Assembly (NCBI GenBank): GCA_023055355.1
Contig: JALJCS010000015.1
Location: 16,419,516 to 16,483,515, forward strand
DNA from: Agelaius tricolor
Taxonomy: Eukaryota; Chordata; Aves; Passeriformes; Icteridae
Direction: 5' to 3'
Length of the DNA stretch: 64,000 nucleotides
This document shows positions 35,640 to 48,330 of this stretch, piece by piece. The notes beneath the pieces were generated by a model, which made no database searches, was not told where the DNA came from, and was given only the letters and a program-made list of their open reading frames with translations. The stretch's first letter is position 1; every line of letters begins with the position of its first letter. The translations under genes were made by a program, and so were the position numbers.

Positions 35640-38600
35640 GTAAGTCTACTCAGTCTTTTATTTACCTGTACTGTTTGTTCCTCTTTGCACCATTTTATTT
35701 GTTCTGATCTATTCCAGCATGGCTGGCTTTTCACAGGCACACAAATGCTCACCACATGAGGAATATTTGGGAATGTGATGGGAAAAAGAAGGCAGAAATT
35801 TTGGATTCTGTTCTCTGATTTGTCATCAAGCTTCCTTTCTCTGGGGATACAGAATATGTCCTCATCCAAACATCATCCCTCTTCCCATTCATTGATTTAT
35901 CAACATCTCACCTGATGGAACAGAGCACAGCTCACACAGAGCTGGCTGTTTCCCCATTACAAGAAAACACCCATTTCACAATGTTTTCTCCGGTGATGCT
36001 CTGGGGATTTTCCTGAGGCTATTGGGAGAAGCCTCTTTCTGCACAGAACTCTGCAGCCCAAGTCCAAGAGTAGCTTTGCTGCACTTAGCAAGGCAACCTG
36101 ACGTGAGATTGATAAAGAAGGAGCAAGCCAACAGCCAGGAACTGGCAGGGCTGCCCCAATACATGCCCCTCCTGCATCTATCATAGCATTAAACCCATCA
36201 AATGCTCCTGGTAGAAAAGCAAACAAGACCAGCATAAGACCAAGATACATAAAAAGGCCCAAAGCAACATTAAATCATCTGAAGATGCTCCCATTAAAGA
36301 GAATTATTGTCCCCATTAAGAATCAAAGCTATTTAGAATCATTGGCTCTTCAGCCAGTTCCCTGCTTTTCGATTAAGCAGATTTTTCCATGTGGGTTTCT
36401 TGTGATTAAACACCTTATCTTACAAATCCTTGCTCATATCTACCATCTCACCTCAAGTGAGCAATCCCAATGGATAAGGAGTGTTGGCTTATTAATCTGA
36501 TCTGCATTTGCCTAATTCTGCTGATTTCAGCTTGATTTGCTGAAAGGCAAGAGGAGATCAAGCCAAGGGACCTACTCACAGAGTTTGCAAGAGAAGAATT
36601 ACAGCTGTGCCTGCACCCAGACACAAACAGGAGCACATTAAGAACTGTCCAGACTCCAAATCACCAGAGCTCCAGTCAGCTCCAGTCTGGAAGGCACAGA
36701 GCCATGTTAGCATAAGTCTGTGAAGATGCTGATAAATCCACCTTGAGAGACAAAATTTTTTACTTCACACCCTAATGTGTCTAAGCAGCTTCCTGAGCAA
36801 AGCTGGCTCGTGCCCCAGTGGCTGGGAGCTAACCTGTGACAGCACCAGGCTCTGTAGACATTCTGTGAGTATATCCTATATTGACAGCATTCAGTGGATC
36901 CCTCATAATAAAATGTGTATTCTACTGGTCTCTAATTGGCTGGCCTGCTGACTGCCTGAAAATGCCCAGAGACTAAGAAATGGAAAGGGACAAATTGCTT
37001 TAAGGGTAATTATATCAATAAAATGTAATGCAGTGTTGTCTGTCATCTAGAAATTCTGTTAGTGTCAGGCAGAGAAGCAAGTGAGAATCTCAAATTCCAC
37101 AACTCAAACCAGAAATTAAGGACTTGCTCTTTTTTTAAACCAGACTTGCATTTGCTATGATTTCCATAATTTATCACCCTGGAAATTACCCTTGACATCC
37201 ATAGACTCTCATGTTCCAAGTTTCCTAATATATTCTTTCCATAGATTTCTGCCCTACCCTTTCTGTGGTCCAGGCAGGATTTCTGAAGGCTCTGTGCTGA
37301 TACCAGCAGTTTGATGAAGTACAGTGACTTATTTCTGCTGTCTCTGAGGAATACACTCATCACTGCTTGCCTGGGTGTGTTTGCATGCATGTGGTGTTCA
37401 GCATGGTTGCACTGACCCTCCCACTTGGTCCCAGTGGAAAAAAACCCTGATTATCCCAAAGCAGTCCTGAAAAATGGGTGAGAGGATGGATACCAAGCCC
37501 ATACAATGGTTCACTCCCTGGTCCCTCTTTCAGGCACCCAAGTCCTGCATGAGTGAGCACAAAATATTAACCTTTTATGGTCAGCTATGGGATGAAGTGG
37601 GTCTTGTCTTGCTTCATTTTTGTTTGACAGCGCTATAAACATATGAAATTAAAGCAGTGCCCCGGCCAAACCTTTTCTGATGAATTTCTGTTGGAATTAT
37701 TGCAGGGAGCAGCAGAGGGAGGGAGGCTGGGGCACAGCTGCAGGGCTGAAGTGCACAAGTCAAACCCTGATGGCTGAAGCTGATTTGAAGAAGTGATGTG
37801 ACCTGTCACAGGTAATTAGGCAGTGACACCCAGAAGAGCATCAGGGTACCCAGTGACACAGAGGGCAAGAACAACTTGAGCAGGCTTCACCTGCAAATAT
37901 GGGTGAGGACTCTGAACTCACCTAAAAGTAGAGTCTAAGCCACCCTCACTGCATTTCCACTCAGAGATGTCCAACTGAGACACACTAGAGGGACATCAGA
38001 AGCTGGGAGGTGGCATCTGCTCAGCCATGCCCATGTGCCCTGCACAGTCCTTCCCCACCCTGGTCACACACCTTGCTCTGAGATCCAAGCACGTGGCTGC
38101 TAAAAGCTTTTCCTTCCGTTCATTTCTTCCTCCTTCAGCGTTGCTCCTATCGATTTTTCTTACTCTAACTCCTCAGATCTAAAAGCAGAGCACTGAACTC
38201 ACAGCACTGCTTTCTGACTCTTTTCATAAACAGGGCTAACACTACTACAGATCAATCACTGTGGAAGTCATTTTTCCTTGCTTTTTTTTTTTTTTTTAAC
38301 TGAAAGCCAAAGAATTTGGACTTTGAGAGGTTTGGTTAGGAGGCATATTATGTGATTTAAATGTAATGTGTTGTCCAAAAGCAAAGATTTGACACATGGG
38401 AGAGGGAAGGGACAAAAATAACACATCTCTCTGGACAGCTGAAGCTAATAAGAGAATAAGTTAATAAGGTCACATAAAGCACATGCAGTTACAGTGCTGC
38501 AATATTGGAGCAAACAAGAAAATCAGGCACTACAGAAAAGGAAAGAAAATTACAGCTCTTATAACAACAGAAATGCATGCAATTTGCAACACAGATAATA

Positions 38601-39570
38601 TATGTATGCATATGTAGAGCTTATTAAAAACTACAAATATTTTCTTCTTTTGCTTCTGCTATTGCTCAAAAAATAGAATAGCTCTATCTCCTTTTGTCAA
38701 TAGATCACATTAAGGTCACTCTGAGGAGCAGCAAAATATAAACTTCTTGTATGCAAAAATCAAACAATGTTTGGGGCACAAATGTGGTAGAAGTGCCACC
38801 CAAAATATGCTTGAAAGAGAGAAATGAAGTACCAGTGCTTTAGATTTCACAATTTATTTACAGAGTGGAAGTCATTGAAATCTGCTTCTCCCTAAACTAT
38901 CTGTTCCCAGGCTTTAAACACTCAATAACTTCTCAGCCAGGGAATGCATGCTTTTTTTTTTTTCCTTCCCCTCTATTTTCTCTGTGCCTTATCATGTGCT
39001 AAATATATTATTGCAACACATTAGTTACTTTGGTCCGCAGCTCTGAAACAAGGCTCTAAGAATCTCACAGATAAATCACTGATCAGAATAAACTGATTGT
39101 CTGTTCTGGATTCTCTTCTGTAGGATTAAAAAAACCCCCAAAAGATAAGTTCTGAAAACAAACCCAAGTCTGTTACATCTCAAAAGGCCATGGGTTTTCA
39201 CCTTCAGTCTGTGCATTTTGAATTTTTTTCCAAGTCTTCTGTACAAATGGTAAAAGCTGCATTTTTCTCAAGCTGTGGGACAACTGCCCCATGAACAGAA
39301 TATACTTTTAAGATTGCAAGCTTGTGTTTCGATTGAAGTTTTGATGGACTGTGTATATCTTCCCTCAAACCAATATTTAATAACTTGCTTTTGTGACCTA
39401 CTGAAGCAAGACATCTGCAGCACTCCGCACTTTTGCTTCCAATAGACTCATATTTAGCCTGGTACTGTTGACAGATAGGAGAGAACATCTTGGAACAGAA
39501 AAACCATGAATAATTCCAGATCTTCAACTACCACAAACACCTTCTTTTGACATCCTCATTCTCAACACTA
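35640..39570. other. Non-coding stretch
   Basis: No gene is recognised. A duplicated AGCTCCAGTC unit lies near 36668-36687. An enhancer-like AT-rich patch lies near 36400-36560 (TTATTAATCTGATCTGC). Poly-T tracts lie at 38282-38297 and 38952-38963. A 107-codon minus-strand frame at 39204-39527 has no known domain. Confidence 0.45.
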
Positions 39571-39572
39571 TA

Positions 39573-39604
<32 letters not shown>

Positions 39605-39617
39605 TTTCTTTTTTTCT
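39571..39617. repeat. T-rich tract
   Basis: A run of T broken by single C bases extends for nearly 50 bases. On the other strand it reads as an A-rich tract. It could be the decayed tail of a retroposed sequence, but no body is recognised beside it. Confidence 0.8.
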
Positions 39618-40320
39618 AATAGTCAATGGATGCCAGATTGGGGTTATGGACTTAATTAATTTTATGTCTGTGACATGCTCACTGTATAATTATACCAAGC
39701 TGCGCACTATTAGATAATTATTTTTGGTCCTCAAAAGAGGAATTCAATTTGTTTAAAATTATTTTAGCTCCTTCAGAAAGAATGATATTATTTCCCTTCA
39801 AAAAGCCATCAAACTAAGTGATAAAGCAACCCCATTCTGGTAATAAAAGACTATGGCACTGAAGTGGTTACAAACCATTTTGTTCAACCAGACTATTTAC
39901 AAGTAGCAACAGGGTATCTGTTTCCTGTCATCTCCATCATATATCTTGAGGCAGAGAGATTGGAGCCCAATTACAGCCTGATATCTAATCAATACACACC
40001 TTATTCCTAGAGCAGGAAGTAAAGGAGGAGGCCCCTGGGAGCCAGAGTTCAAATTACTCCGCTGTCGATTCCAGATAGCAGCTAATGATAGGATATATTT
40101 CTGGAGAGGGGGGTGGGTGGGAAGGGCAGCGTGGTTTAATGGGATTGTTAATACAAGGAACATATATGTATTTTAATTTAGACATCTGCTGCTGAATTCC
40201 AAAAACCCTACGCGAATCAGAAAAAAAAATGACCCAATTTGCTATTCCCTCCGATAGCTTTTGGGACTTAACTTTGCTAAAATAAAGCATGCAAGTGATA
40301 AGCTCAGTCCAAAAAAACCC
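39618..40320. promoter_or_regulatory. Candidate regulatory block with homeodomain motifs
   Basis: The block holds CTTAATTAATTTTATG near 39651, TAATTATACC near 39688, TTAGATAATTATTTTTGG near 39710, CTAATGATAGG near 40083 and GGGATTGTTAAT near 40140. It keeps isolated CpGs (near 39703, 40061, 40130 and 40212) and encloses a strong G-quadruplex motif. It is the most enhancer-like block in the window by texture. No protein is inferred from the short minus-strand frames. Confidence 0.38.
40108..40126 (+). other. G-quadruplex motif with one- and two-base loops
   Basis: Four G-runs of at least three (GGGGGG, GGG, GGG, GGG) are separated by T, T and AA. Loops this short normally give very stable parallel quadruplexes. 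It is the only such motif with four tight runs that I noticed in the window. Confidence 0.85.
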
Positions 40321-40991
40321 TTAAATGAGATTTGTAAGATACGTTTGGTTAGATTCCTGCCCCTGTCCCCCTTTTTAGTTGCTTTTTTCTGAAGGAGGAC
40401 TTACTTTCATATGGATACAGACTTTATGGAGCTCCAGAGATTTTCAAGCAAGCCAGTGAGCATTTCCCTTTCCCAGCTAACCAGTTAAAATCACTCAGTT
40501 GTGTGCATGGACCCACCAAGCCAAATCTTGCACTTAACTGAAGGCAGCTGTCTCTTGACTCTGGGTCAGTTACTCACTCTTTGGGAACATCTTAAAAAGG
40601 TCCATCTTGGGACTATCTGTCCCTGAGTGTCTACTTCTAATCTTGTCAATCAGCCAAAAAATAATCCCATTCCCCTAGTTACCTATTGCTTTGTATTCCT
40701 ACCAATTGTTCAAAAAGCTGCCTTACGTATAGAAGTCCTCATGAAAATGGTGGGAGTTTCCAAGAGTTACCCTAACTCAGAAATGTAAAATATGAAGAGC
40801 AAATAGCCTGACTAATCAAACAAAATCGCATGCTACACTCGGTACTCCAAGAAAGAGAATGAAGCACAGGGGCATAATAAATCTTGTTAGTACTGAGCTT
40901 TCAAAACTGTCTGGATGGCTGCCTGGTGACATGGATTCCTTCTCGGTTTAATACAGGTTGGATTAGCCAGGAATTCATTGTCTTTTTCTAG

Positions 40992-41233
40992 AGAGCCAGA
41001 CTACAGACCTACAAAATTCACAGTAAACAAAAGCAGGCAACAAAAACTGCATCCATGGTTGGAAGAACTGCTGTTGGCTCCGAGGCTCCCAGCTTCAGCA
41101 CCCCGAGCAAGGCGGGTAAATCCTCACAAGGACCAGCTTGACAAAGACCTTCACATTTCTAACTCAGCCTTCTACATCCCTGAATCTGATCTTGGATCAT
41201 GATATGCTTCAATTCCTCCTCTGACACACTTGG
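40992..41233 (+). other. Exon-like segment, partly open frame
   Basis: The acceptor-like TCTTTTTCTAG ends at 40991 and a donor-like GTGAGT begins at 41234, giving a 242-base segment. A 70-codon frame runs through the acceptor and stops at 41202, so as coding sequence it would have to be a last coding part followed by a spliced UTR. The frame is rich in K, R, P and L, and I recognise no domain. A non-coding exon or a chance pairing is as likely. Confidence 0.18.
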
Positions 41234-43288
41234 GTGAGTAATCCTTCCTCTCTCCTCTCTTAACTGTTTGTCCATCTTAACTACTTATGATACAAATTCT
41301 CCCAGCCTGTGACCACTGCAATACATTTGTCCAATACTTAGCACATTTTCAGCTTGGGATTTCTTAGTCTGACTCAATTGTGGTATTGCTAGTACAGAGT
41401 TTCACATAAATGGGGCCCCAAGATTGAATGATACCTCTAAGTGCTGCTGTACTACAAATAAATAATTATATAATATACATAAATCTTGCATTTTTAATGT
41501 CCAAGTCCCATGAGACAGAAAAAAGATTTTAAACGAGACAAGAACTTTCTAATTATACTGCATGTTGATGATCTTGGAATAGGTACAAAAACCATTAAAG
41601 ACTTTTCCTCTTTTTTTTTGCCTCTTAAATAGGAAAAATCTTTTCATCAAACATAGATTGAAGCCAGTGATAATGTAACTCTGGCTTACTAAATAATAAC
41701 AGTGCAGGGCTTTCTAAATAGCCTACTTCAAATAATGACTTATATTATCCTAAATTCAAAAGCAAACAACTGGGGAGAAGGAAATCTCTAAACGAAGAGC
41801 AACATTAAATTCCAGAGGGTGAATGTGTGCCGCTAAAGGTGTGGTCTCAATGGAATTTGACCTATATCCATAATTTTGCTGTCACTCAGCGCCAACTCTC
41901 ACAGCACAAAGACCTCAGAGGAGCAGGGTGTGAACAGGGCAGGGAGCAGGGCCTCCTGCAGGGAGCACAGGGATGGATGACCCTGTTGCCACAAGCCTGG
42001 ACACCTGGAACAGCCTTTGGGAAGAGGTGAAGGTGCTGGGTGGTGGCTCCATGTCTCAGTGTGGCTTGGCCTTTCCCAGCTGGGGCAAGCAGGTCCTCCA
42101 ACATCCTTGCAGCAGCAACCCTGCAGGCTCAGTCATTCATCCCAAGCCTCCAGGAGTTCAGGGCACAGAAACAAAGAGATGGTGGCTACCTAAGCTAGGT
42201 CCAGAGCCCTTGGGGGAGAAAACAAGATTATGCTAGTGAGCTGCTCTTATCCCAGCTGAACTGTTGGATGAACTTCCAAAAATATCCTTGAATTGGCATT
42301 CTGCGTACAGCTGTGTTTATGAAAGGCAATATCATGTATGTAAATAAATTCAGATGCTGCTTGAGTTATTTTAAAACAATCAGTAGAACACTAATCATTT
42401 TATAGGCACAATCTTATCCCAAGAAAGTGACAACTTAGTGTATATACATGTACTAGAAGTTAAAGTTACTGTTACATCTCCACACAGACATTAAACAAGA
42501 TGTAGATTTGTCTTAGAGCCGCATGAAAATCTGCTTTTGTTTTCTGTGCAGTCTGATTGCTGATACAAGCTTTAAATACAGGAACTTAAACATCCCTTAG
42601 CCAGAGCTCGTTATGGGCAGCATTAGAGGTACCTTGGCAGATGTGGAATCCTTTGCATGAGATTCCTCCCATGCCATCAGCCAAGGGGATGAGCAGCAGC
42701 ACTACCCCAGTCCCCAGCAGCACCCCAGGGAGCCCAGGACATGTGCAGAGGATGCCTGAGCCCTGCTCTCCTGGGCAGGGTGGGTATGTGGAACCCAGAC
42801 AAGTGCCAGCCCTGCAGCTGGGCCCTGGCCAGCAGGCACGTGTATCACAGAGCTCCCTGTGTTTAAATCCATTAATTATCTCCCAGTGTAAACAGTGGGA
42901 GAGCACTGTGGTTGCCTGCTCACATGGAGATAATGCAGTTTAACCACTGTCTGCTCTGACTCTGTGGCCGAGAAGGCACAGGGAAGTTTGCAGAAATACC
43001 TGAGTGGGACGGGGAGACAACAAACACAAATTTCCTGGATTTGGCTCCTATCGGCCCAGAGCAGCTGGAGATGATCCCTCACCTCTGCTGGACTAAGTTA
43101 AACCATGGATATCCCCTGGGCTGAGTCAATGGTGATGCTCCCTCTGCCTTCAGGGGAGCAAGGACATCACCTCAAGAGAGCCTGACCTTTGCACTTGTTT
43201 TCCCAGCAGAGGCCACTAAGCCAAAACTGTTATCTTCTTCCTAGCAGCCCCACAGTAATCCCATGGCATCCTCTGCTTAACAGCTGAG
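41234..43288. other. Non-coding stretch, GC-richer in the middle
   Basis: No gene is recognised. The 41880-42240 and 42640-42850 patches are GC-richer and hold overlapping open frames on both strands, a sign of composition and not of coding. The 42290-42580 part is AT-rich without a specific feature. Confidence 0.5.
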
Positions 43289-43360
43289 AAAGCCCTGAAC
43301 AGACTGAAGAGACTGAAACAAAAGCCCTGAACAGACTGAACAGACTGAAATACCTGAACA
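43289..43360 (+). repeat. Minisatellite, 32-bp unit with inner 9-11-bp units
   Basis: The word AGCCCTGAAC occurs at 43291 and 43323, setting a 32-bp period. Within each unit the phrase (C/G)AGACTGAA is itself repeated. A truncated third part (CCTGAACAG) closes the array. Two nested periods suggest stepwise growth by slippage or unequal exchange, and length may vary among individuals. Confidence 0.85.
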
Positions 43361-44240
43361 GGGTAATCAAAATATATAAAAGAATACACCCAGCTACTTC
43401 TTTATGACACAATATACAACACCAGAGTTCTGTAACTCAGGTGGCTGCTTCATTTAAACACTGCATACTATTTCCATTTATTCATTTATGATGGGAGAAC
43501 AATCTGGGTCTGAGAAGGCATCATCTGCCATAGTTGGTTATGTACTATGATATCAATTTTTTGCCAGTGTTAGCTGCCACAGATCACATGTCCAGAAATA
43601 CAAATGCTGCCATAAATGTTAGCTCTGGTTTCATTTACATTTTCTTTTTTGAGTCCTGCACAGCAAGGTACTCACTGGTTGCACCATGAGAGCTAGAGAG
43701 AACACAGCCCATGCAACAAGGGTACATCAGTGGCAGATGGAAAAAGAGCTGAAACTTGCATGGTGAAAAAACTCGAGTCTATCTTGAATTTCATGTGTCA
43801 GCAGCACAGCATCTCTTCAGAAACAAAACAAAAGCTGGTGGCTAACCAGTGTCACTACCATTAACCTCATCCTCATCTCCAGGGTCCAAAGTAAGAACTT
43901 AAAATAAGGCTTTTTATAGCACAAAGTTCCCCTGTAGAAGACTACAAAATCACAGGATTACAAAACGTCGATGGTTATTGCAAGCTTCCCTCACAAATGC
44001 TAATGAATTGTTTTCTTTTTTCACTCCAATCCTGTTGTTTCAAATGAAAACACATCACTGCTTTGTTGCTGAGCACTTTCTCCCACAGTGCCCTGCATAA
44101 AGACTTGCTTGTGCACACTCTGGAATGTGCTTATTCCAAGATGTTTAATTGTCATTTCTTCCACCTTACATCAGAAGCCCGTCACATGCATTAATTAGGT
44201 CCATAAAAATATGCTTGAAAACCCTACCATTTAAATATGA

Positions 44241-44255
44241 AAGAGAGAGAGAGAA
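44241..44255. repeat. (GA)n microsatellite
   Basis: A short alternating GA run lies within AT-rich sequence. Confidence 0.75.
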
Positions 44256-44379
44256 ATGAGCACTGCAATTTCCAAGAATGACTAATGTCTTGCTGGAGTT
44301 AATTCTCTGGATTGATGGCCTAATTGCCAACGTGGCCAAGGTAAGGCACACAGTGAGATCTCAGGCTGCTCACCAGTCA

Positions 44380-44388
44380 GCGCCCCCT
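44380..44388 (-). promoter_or_regulatory. CTCF-like core, minus orientation
   Basis: The reverse strand reads AGGGGGCGC, the most constrained part of the CTCF motif, but the 5' half of the motif is a poor match. Its orientation is convergent with the better site at 27045-27058. Confidence 0.25.
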
Positions 44389-47300
44389 CACTAACACTGA
44401 AACGACAACTTTTCACTGGTATTTCCAAACAGGAGTTTGATTTGAATGAAAGGTTTGCTCGAGGAACAAACAACAAGCTGACATTTACTGAATGCACACA
44501 CAAAGAGAGGAAGGGGAAACCAGGTCCAGCCAGTGAATCAGAGACCAAGAGCCCTTCTGTGAGATTGCAGGGGCTCTGCAAGCACTGACACATCAGCAGC
44601 TCCTGCCCCAGCAGCATCAGCTCCAGATGCCTCAGAGTAACACATGAGAAACCTGCAGTGGATTAATTTTAACTCCCTAAAGCAGCCATAAATTTAAATA
44701 AGACCCTTTGCTAGCCAGAAACCACAGGCTGGGTTGCCCTTTCACAATAATATAAATGAGGAGTAACTTCATTTATAGCAGTGGCATTGCAGCAAGGATT
44801 TATTCTGAGTGGGGAGGCACAGCAGGGAAGATGCACTGGGCTTAGAACAGTCCAGCTCAGGAAACAAATGTTTAAAAACAGCTTTGCTCCTGCAGTAGCA
44901 CTGACATTTCTGTGAAAATGAACAGTACTTTGTCTTGCCCCAGAGAGGAGAGTTGGTGGCCAGGGCTTCCTAAGGGCATTTATCCCTTTCACACTCACAG
45001 CCCACTGACATTCAACATTATTTTCTGTTTTCACTCCCAAGGAAAAGAAGAAAATTACATTGCAACCTCTAATATTTGGGGTATTGCATACATTTAGCTA
45101 TATTAGAATATTAAGACACATTTACAAGAAACACTCATTTTTAGACTGAAAAATAAACTGAGCACCAGCTCTTTGATATCACTGAGGCAAAAGAGTAACT
45201 TGCAGAACTGAAGATAAAAATCAAATAAAATTTGAATTTAAAACTTTTCCATTTTCATGTGTTGACATAGTCTTTTAAACTTGAGGGAATTCAACTGCTT
45301 GACTTATATAGCCCTGAAAAATAAGACATTATTCAAATACTAACTTAACTTTTCTAGTATTAATAGCTTTTACTTTCACTGGGAGAAAATTCTGCTGTTT
45401 GCTCAGAGTGACCCAAGATCTATGCAAAATGTACCTGGGGAAAATGTACAAACAACAAAACAACTTTCTGAAAAACAAATGAGGCTTATATAATTACATC
45501 AACTAGTATTGTACAAATTTTATTATTTTAATATTGTACTATTAGCAATACAATCAACAGCATTTGCTTTCACATAATTCTCCTATCTGGAGCTAAACAA
45601 ATACAGGTCTTTCTAAAGTACATGCAGAAGTATATTCAAACTATCTCAAATAAGACATCTTCCAGCAGGTATTTTGATGATCTGCATCATAAAAATTCAT
45701 AGCAACATTTATGGAAGGATGTCAGAGTAGTCTAACACAAAAAACTGAAGCCAGTACCACCCCAGATAAACAGGAAGCATTATCATAATCTAGAAACCAG
45801 ACACAGAGAGGTTAAATATATAGTTTAAAATAAATGCACACAATCCAGCTCTGTCTTCTCTCCTTGTTCACTACTATGATATTGGAGTTTCTTAATTCTC
45901 ACCAAGTTATCATCCTCCAGCTGAATGCACAGACAGCTGAACCTGACATCAGCACATACTTTGGGGTTTTATTTCAATAACCAAAAATTTTAATACTCAC
46001 ATCAGTCAAAGTGAGTTCAGTCAGGCAATTAATGTATAATTAGACTTAGATAATAATGTATTTAGTAGAAGTCAAAGGTAATTACTACAGAGAAGTACAC
46101 CCACTCTAACCTATCTGGAACCAGATGTGGCCCAAACCCAGAAACAAGCATCCAAAGCCCTCTTGCTGTGAAAAATTCCTTTTTGGAATCCTTTTGGATC
46201 TGAATCTTGCTCTCCCCCTCTGCAGCCTTGCTCTACCCAAGCAGCTGAGGTTGCTGCAGCCACCCAACAGAACGTGGCTGTTTGCACAAGAGGTTTGGTA
46301 GCTCCAGAACTGAAATCCAAGAGACTGCAGAGTTTCTAGAAGGTGCACACAGACCTTAGAGCAATATGCCACGTGACACCTCAAGATGCTGGAGGGACTG
46401 CCTGTGCTTAATTAGAGTATGTAATTGTCTGCCAAATAACTACCTTTATCTTTGTTTGTTTGTTTTAAAGAAGAAAGCCTGAAGAGGGCAATATAAATAG
46501 GATGGAAGAAGCAAAGATGATCTACAAAGATTTTAGATATTCATATACCCCTTCAGAATCATCAGAACTTGTAGCAATGCCAAAAAAGCCTCCTTTGATA
46601 AAGGAGGGCCTCTCTGATCATTGCCATCTAGGTGATGATGGTGTTTAGGGTCCATTCCTGAAACAATCCATCAGTATCAAATCAGATGTCACTCCTGCTA
46701 GGACATGAGTCTCACAAGCAGTGTCTGACCCAGCACTGCAGGGTCCACACTTGGAGGGGCAGACCCTGGGCACACACTCAGAGCTTGTCTGGCCCATGAT
46801 CAGCCTGGATCAGTCCCTTGCACCACAGGAAGATTGGACCAAGTCTGAACTAAAGCCAAAATCCAGGGAATTTGCTCAAACCTCCATTGCCACTGCAGTG
46901 ACCAGCAGATAGTCTAAAGCTGGTATTGAGGAGTAAGACATCCATGCTTTGCTATAAAGCAGTTGCAAAATACTCTTTCCATAGTGGCCCATAACAACCT
47001 GACTTTACTGTACTTTGGCCAATAAGCCCCCCTCAATTTAACTAAAATTAGACATTAGAGAGGAGCAATAATAGCTGGTAAGGAAATATTAAGGAAATAT
47101 TATCAACTTCATTTCATTTTCAGATAGTTATTTCCTATTCTGCTATCAGGTTTTATTCTGCTTGTGGAGTACATATTATACATATTTTTATTGAAACCAT
47201 TGCAAAATTACCCACAGGCAGAGAGTATAAATTAACAGGCTACTTAATTGAGTTCTTTTCAAGATTCTTAGCATCCGCTGCAGCTGAGTGAAATAGGGAG

Positions 47301-47819
47301 GAATGTAAAGTTTGCCACTTTGTAACTGTGAGGCCATTTATTCTCTCAGCTGGCTCAGTGCAGTAGTTAATTCTTGGCCATTTTAGATGAATAAACATCA
47401 ATGCATTAGCTTGGTTACAGAACCACTGTACTCCAAACCAATGGCAGTTGCAAGAAAAGCAAGAATTATTCCTCCTTTACCGCTTCAGAAGTCACAAACC
47501 TAAAATATAAAAGGTGGCCAAATCCTTGATCTCAGCGGACATTAGAGACCTAAAAACTTCTGAGGATCCAGGCTTTTGTTCTTACCCTTTCATTTATATG
47601 CACAGTGGGGAGGAAAGGGTCATTAATTTACCTGACCCTTCCAAACTCCCAAAGAAACACAAACACCTTTGTTTCAATTGTACTTTTCCAGCATCACTTT
47701 GAAAGATCCATTTTCCAGCCGTAGTCAGACTGCCAGGCATTTTAGAACACAAAATCTTTCCCAGTTTGATTTTTACTTTAACATCAGTTAATTTCTATTT
47801 GTTCTTCCTCCCCAATTTC
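44389..47819. other. Non-coding stretch
   Basis: No gene is recognised. The 45100-46050 part is strongly AT-rich. A TTTG run lies at 46451-46466. An 8-bp perfect hairpin with a 3-base loop lies at 46589-46607. A direct duplication of an 11-base unit (AAGGAAATATT) lies at 47080-47101. The stretch near 47270-47410 has mild enhancer-like texture. Confidence 0.45.
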
Positions 47820-48330
47820 ACTAATGCCCTTTTTGTATACGTATATTTGTCCATTACAATCTACAGAACAATCACCCTAATTGATCTGGTGTTAACCTCT
47901 CACAGCTTAAGATCCAGACTGTTTTTATCTATTGCTGGGTCCCAGTTGCAGCATTAATTCCCTATAGTGCTCGCATCTGTCACCATTGCACCCGGCCCTT
48001 TTACAAGAGGCACCTCTCTAAATAAATGCCACCGTAAAACCCTCCTCACCCGAGCAGTGGAGGCTGCTGAAAAGCCCCCACTGTAACAGTTTGTTTGTGC
48101 CTCGTGTTGTATATAATGATAAATTTCATACAGGTGTCACATTTTTTAGCGGGAGGAGAGGATTGATGGGGAGCAGCAGAATGATCCATCATCAGAGGCA
48201 GGTGGCACAGTATTGGAATTTCAGAAATCTGTTCCCAATCACATCCACTGCTGGATGACTCAGTAACGACCCTATTTGTGATGCGTTACTGAAAATCAAT
48301 GTGCCGCATTCAAGGTCAATGTACTGTTAG
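47820..48330. promoter_or_regulatory. Candidate regulatory element with AP-1-type and T-box/E-box-like sites
   Basis: TGACTCA, a consensus AP-1 site, lies at 48256-48262 next to GTAACGACC. CAGGTGTCAC near 48132-48141 combines an E-box with a T-box-like half site. TATATAATGATAAATTTCAT lies near 48110. Several CpGs are kept in AT-rich context (near 47974, 48032, 48103, 48151 and 48267). The texture is that of a vertebrate enhancer; conservation is untested. Confidence 0.35.

Noticed and set aside
46559..46638. Foldback of about 80 bases resembling a microRNA precursor
   Set aside because: Only the terminal 8-bp stem and two 6-bp segments pair. The internal loops are large and asymmetric, so it does not meet precursor criteria.
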